Below, piece by piece: positions 5,771-8,341 of a stretch of DNA of 8,341 nucleotides; position 1 is the first letter of the stretch; the number at the start of each line of letters is the position of its first letter. The notes beneath the pieces are model-generated. The model ran no database searches. It saw only the letters and a list, made by a program, of their open reading frames with translations, and was not told where the DNA came from. Location: the NCBI GenBank assembly GCA_046760445.1, contig JBHIEE010000116.1, positions 1 through 8,341 on the forward strand, read 5' to 3'. Both the position numbers and the translations under genes were made by a program. This DNA comes from JBHIEE01 sp046760445 (GTDB lineage Bacteria > Acidobacteriota > Aminicenantia > JdFR-78).

Positions 5771-7824
5771 TATCTTCTCTTTTTTCCTTTTTTTCCAGAA
5801 ATAAATTTGAGAACTGAGTGGATATTCAGGTCAAAAATTAAACTGATATGTTCAGAATCAGGATAGGAATAATTTAAATTATAATTATTTCCTAAAAAGT
5901 CAAATTTCTGACATCTCACGACACTCATTCCTTCAGGAACTTTTATGGACAAAGATATTCCATTTTGAGGAGATGGGGAGGCATTTTTCGGAGAAACATC
6001 AGCATAATTTAATATCCGAATAAAGAATTCTTTTTCTCCTTGATAAGGCAAAAATATTACTTTTCGAGAAGCATTGGCCGATAAAATAGGTTCAGCTGCA
6101 GTCAATGACCAGATATTTTTGAGGAAAAAATTTCTGATTTTTTCACCTGAGGAGGAGTCAGGATAGTATCCAAAAGGATCTACTGAATAAAAATATTCAC
6201 TTCCTTTAATGTAAGAGGAAAATATTGCTTTTCCTTGGTCAAAATTATTAACATTGATTCCATGAAAAGGATGATTTATTCCAAGAACATAAGATAAACC
6301 ATAATTGTTTCGAGGTAATCCCCATTCATTGTAAAGAGAAGTCTCACCTGTAGCAATTATAATTCCTCCATTAGATACATAATTTTCTATTAGTTGAACC
6401 TGGGAATCACTCAAGCAGGCTGTATTTGGAAGAATAATTACTGAAAAACGGGTTAAATTTGAAAGATCTTTATCAATAATTACTTCATAAGGAATATGAC
6501 TTTCTAAAAGCATCATACCTAAGCCGACAAATTCAGAAATGCAATCTTTTCCTTTAGCTTCATAAAAATCCAAAGTTCTTTTGGAATAATAAAGTCCAAC
6601 ATTGGAATAAGGTTGAATTGATTTCTGGTAATACAGGTTTTCATTGTTTTCTAACCAGGTGAATATTTCTTTTCGTGTTTCACTATCCACTGAGCCAGCC
6701 ATATCCGGGGCTTCTGTTTCCCAAAAATTACATCCAGAGGCAATAACTGTTGCGGCTAAAAGTTTACAAGCAGCAATATCGTTTTCATCAGCATAGGATA
6801 AAATCCAGGAAGGAGTTTGTTTGTCGATTCCTCGGTAAAATAAAAACCAGACCAAATCATTGAGCCAGGAGTAGTAGTGATAGTTACTGGCTGTTCCCTC
6901 ATCACTTACCCATTCGTGAGTTCTAACATCACTTACCTTTCTTAACTCAATTGGACTGCAGGCTGTCCAAAAAGCATCACTCATTCCATCCCAGTGCTCA
7001 ACAATAATTTTGATATCTGGATTCTTTCCTTTAGCAATTTTTCTTATAGTATTGATGAAATTGGTAATCTGTTGATATCGCCAGACCATCCATTTTCTCC
7101 AGATAGGATTGTTCCAATTAATCTGACTTGGAATGTGGTAACCGGTTTGAGAGAAAAATAAATTGGCGCAGTCAGAACAATGACAGGCCCACTGCTCATT
7201 CCAGTCTTCTCCAAAATTAGAAATAAAAAAAGGAACATCTATATAGAGTCCATCGATTCCAGTCTCGGTTAAACGAATCACCCAGTTGGTCCAGATTTTC
7301 TTGTATCTCGGGTCATTGGGACAGAGCCAGACATCTTCGTCATAAGGTCCTATCCAGAAAGCAATTGAGCCATAAAAAACAGCTGGTCGACCGTCAATTC
7401 CAATCTGCAGCCACTCTGGATGTTCCGTAAAAATACTCGTTTTTCCTGGGTCTACTTTTCCATCCTGATTCATATCTATTTCTGGAGAAATGAGTTCCAA
7501 AGGAGCAATATAAGTAAAAATTTTTGTCTCAGGATAATTCTGATGGGTGTAATTGACAATTCGAGAGAGAGTATCTACAACTTGGTCAAGAGAATCCATT
7601 AAATCCCACGAGAGGTCAGTTTCAATGGCATTGATTCCCTGGCCAGCCAGGCGATCAACTTCAGCTTTTATTTCACTATCACTTATATCTGTCCAGAATT
7701 CTCCACCAGCAATTCTGGCTGTTTTTAACCAGTTATCTGTGGGAGTTTCTGATGAGCCAACTTTTATTTCTGAACAGAGAATAATAAGGATCCAAATGGA
7801 AAAAAAGATATTGATTCTTTTCAC
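5770..7824 (-). CDS. Large secreted TIM-barrel hydrolase with GH42M-like domain (GHL6-like)
   Basis: A 684-residue exported protein. Signal peptide at about 1-25 (KRINIFFSIWILIILCSEI). Residues 31-395 form a glycosidase-like (beta/alpha)8 barrel whose markers match the GHL6 group: HPEWLQIGIDGRP (135-147), WLCPNDPRY (166-174), GIDGLYIDVPFF (189-200), CHCSDC (214-219), WRYQQI (248-253), IIVEHWDG (273-280). Candidate acidic catalytic residues are Asp191, Asp196, Glu276 and Glu304; I cannot say which act. DMNQDGKVD (117-125) is an EF-hand/dockerin-like calcium loop inside the barrel. Residues 405-545 resemble the GH42 trimerisation (glutamine-amidotransferase-like) domain: VGLYYSKRTLDFY, LLESHIPYEVI, ENYVSNGGIIIATG. 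A beta-rich C-terminal domain (about 575-677) and a basic tail follow. The start is GTG 7824 with no Shine-Dalgarno site but a strong promoter close upstream. It probably acts on an extracellular polysaccharide; the substrate is unknown. Confidence 0.8.
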   Translation of the reverse strand: MKRINIFFSIWILIILCSEIKVGSSETPTDNWLKTARIAGGEFWTDISDSEIKAEVDRLAGQGINAIETDLSWDLMDSLDQVVDTLSRIVNYTHQNYPETKIFTYIAPLELISPEIDMNQDGKVDPGKTSIFTEHPEWLQIGIDGRPAVFYGSIAFWIGPYDEDVWLCPNDPRYKKIWTNWVIRLTETGIDGLYIDVPFFISNFGEDWNEQWACHCSDCANLFFSQTGYHIPSQINWNNPIWRKWMVWRYQQITNFINTIRKIAKGKNPDIKIIVEHWDGMSDAFWTACSPIELRKVSDVRTHEWVSDEGTASNYHYYSWLNDLVWFLFYRGIDKQTPSWILSYADENDIAACKLLAATVIASGCNFWETEAPDMAGSVDSETRKEIFTWLENNENLYYQKSIQPYSNVGLYYSKRTLDFYEAKGKDCISEFVGLGMMLLESHIPYEVIIDKDLSNLTRFSVIILPNTACLSDSQVQLIENYVSNGGIIIATGETSLYNEWGLPRNNYGLSYVLGINHPFHGINVNNFDQGKAIFSSYIKGSEYFYSVDPFGYYPDSSSGEKIRNFFLKNIWSLTAAEPILSANASRKVIFLPYQGEKEFFIRILNYADVSPKNASPSPQNGISLSIKVPEGMSVVRCQKFDFLGNNYNLNYSYPDSEHISLIFDLNIHSVLKFISGKKGKKRR

Positions 7825-7841
7825 TTTAAATTTCGATAAAA

Positions 7842-7870
7842 ATTATAATTTATTTTCAAATTTTTGTCTA
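7842..7870 (-). promoter_or_regulatory. Strong sigma-70 promoter of the secreted hydrolase gene
   Basis: On the minus strand, TAGACA (7870-7865, 5/6 to the -35 consensus) is followed after exactly 17 nt by TATAAT (7847-7842, 6/6). Transcription would start near 7835, giving a leader of about 11 nt to GTG 7824 with no Shine-Dalgarno sequence. This supports GTG 7824 as the start and shows that the hydrolase is driven by the housekeeping sigma factor rather than by the neighbouring ECF factor. Confidence 0.7.
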
Positions 7871-8016
7871 TGGACAGTAGTGAACTTAAGAGTGAATAAT
7901 TCTTAAAAAAAATTAAATGAAATGAGAAGAAAGATTAAGAAATCAAGAATATTAAAATGGCTTTTCTTCCATTTGTGTGGATAAGAAGACAATATAGAGA
8001 AATAAAAAGTTCAAAT

Positions 8017-8180
8017 GACAAAGCTCAAATAACAAATGAAAAATCTGAGACTATGAGACTAGGAGATTGGGAGATTAGGAAGGAGTAAGATTAAGCATCT
8101 TAACAAATCTCAAAGAATCTCAATGAGTTTCAATAAATCTCAATATCATTCATTTGGCATTTGGATTTTGAGCTTTGGTC
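8017..8180. repeat. Large nested dyad built from short tandem words (GAGATT octamers and decamers)
   Basis: A roughly symmetrical structure centred near 8097, at TTAAG-CAT-CTTAA (8091-8103). Moving outward on the left are four octamers, GAGACTAT, GAGACTAG, GAGATTGG and GAGATTAG (8047-8078), then GACAAAGCTCAAA...CAAATGA (8017-8039). On the right is an array with 10-nt period (8102-8151) carrying AATCTC at 8106, 8116 and 8136, with variants at 8126 and 8146. Beyond it the complement of the left outer arm runs through TTTGAGCTTT to GGTC (8150-8180). Left and right halves are thus inverted copies of similar words with different unit lengths. Confidence 0.6.
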
Positions 8181-8194
8181 CCAAGTACTCGGGA
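8179..8194. repeat. GC-rich palindrome, copy 3 of the family
   Basis: TCCCAAGTACTCGGGA is palindromic except for one A/C position, which becomes a G-U pair in minus-strand RNA. It is followed by TGGAATTT, matching the GAAATT and AAAATT extensions of the copies at 4515-4533 and 5746-5763. It abuts the outer edge of the 8017-8180 dyad, just as copy 1 abuts the heptamer dyad. Confidence 0.6.
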
Positions 8195-8290
8195 TGGAAT
8201 TTAATTATTGCCTTAGGGATAAATTATCACACAATTTAGATAGGAGCTACATTATTTAATTCTTCAGTTCAAAATCGATAAAAAGCCCCT

Positions 8291-8341
8291 ATGACAAAGT
8301 TGAAACTACTGACATTATTAGGATCAGTGGTTATTAACACA
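8291..8341 (+). CDS. Possible start of an exported protein, cut by the window edge
   Basis: ATG 8291 opens a frame that runs to the last base and reads MTKLKLLTLLGSVVINT, which looks like the first part of a signal peptide (basic residues, then a Leu/Val-rich core). There is no clear Shine-Dalgarno site; the preceding bases are AAAAGCCCCT. Only 17 codons are visible, so this could be chance. Confidence 0.3.
   Translation, partial: MTKLKLLTLLGSVVINT

Larger units (their letters stand above)
7871..8290. other. Non-coding stretch with repeat dyad; no gene seen
   Basis: No open frame here has a credible start, ribosome-binding site or protein-like composition. From 7900 to 8010 the plus strand is purine-rich and low in complexity; TTCTTCCA...TGGATAAGAA (about 7963-7988) could form a short bulged hairpin. 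The part from 8017 to 8194 is occupied by the dyad and palindrome listed separately. From 8200 to 8290 I see only a weak long-range pairing of TAGGAGCT (8241-8248) with AGCCCCTA (8284-8291). No tRNA, riboswitch or other RNA family was recognised. Confidence 0.6.

Noticed and set aside
5648..5866. Plus-strand frame across the sigma promoter and hairpin
   Set aside because: It is antisense to the sigma and hydrolase genes and runs through a promoter and palindrome; its composition is not protein-like.
7553..7906. Plus-strand frame of 117 codons over the 5' end of the secreted hydrolase
   Set aside because: It is antisense to a signal peptide and barrel start of a convincing gene and includes that gene's promoter.
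8047..8151. CRISPR array
   Set aside because: The units are 8-10 nt, degenerate and contiguous, with no 25-40 nt repeats or unique spacers.
8241..8291. Riboswitch or leader hairpin before the edge gene
   Set aside because: Only one 8-nt pairing with a mismatch and a loop of about 35 nt; no known aptamer motif recognised.

Overview
This is an AT-rich bacterial chromosome segment (by eye about one third G+C), with short intergenic gaps, ATGA stop/start overlaps and several good Shine-Dalgarno sites. TGA is used as an ordinary stop (sigma factor, anti-sigma factor, both small membrane proteins, DUF4097 protein) and Trp is TGG, so the code is the standard bacterial one. The gene content (ECF sigma factor with zinc-finger anti-sigma factor, LiaF-type membrane proteins, DUF4097 protein, secreted GHL-type glycosidases) fits an uncultured bacterium from an environmental lineage. 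I cannot name the phylum from this sequence alone. Nothing here looks like a phage, plasmid, IS element, CRISPR array or RNA gene.

Layout. Positions 1-327 (+): the C-terminal end of a lipoate-protein ligase/octanoyltransferase of the LplA/LipM fold. It overlaps the start of a secreted TIM-barrel hydrolase (275-1423, +) resembling the C-terminal glycosidase domain of PgaB, but without the deacetylase domain. Positions 1521-2423 (+): a 300-residue cytosolic protein I do not recognise. It converges on a five-gene minus-strand operon that runs from 5692 down to 2444: ECF sigma factor, zf-HC2 anti-sigma factor, a TM2-like/LiaF-like membrane protein, a 60-residue LiaF-like membrane protein, and a 439-residue exported DUF4097-type beta-solenoid. 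Upstream and on the same strand is a large secreted GHL6/GH42M-type hydrolase (7824-5770). Positions 7825-8290 hold no gene but contain a strong sigma-70 promoter and a large dyad of short repeats. A possible gene start lies at the right edge.

How it works together (inference). The sigma factor has a textbook ECF promoter just upstream (GGAAC-N17-CGTCTA), so the operon probably activates itself when the membrane-bound anti-sigma factor releases it. The three downstream products are membrane or exported proteins like those of envelope-stress operons such as lia and psp. The two flanking secreted hydrolases suggest a neighbourhood devoted to the cell surface or exopolysaccharide.

The least ordinary signals are non-coding. 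A small GC-rich palindrome, approximately ATCCCGAGTACTCGGGAT, occurs three times. There are also three imperfect dyads (3783-3827, 4541-4615, 8017-8180); the last two are built from short, degenerate, tandemly repeated words of 7, 8 or 10 nt arranged in inverted orientation, and each has a palindrome at its outer edge. Three of the six minus-strand genes have stop codons inside or at the edge of one of these structures. In protein space, the DUF4097 protein has a strikingly regular 18-residue repeat, with Tyr or His at a fixed position in 13 consecutive units.
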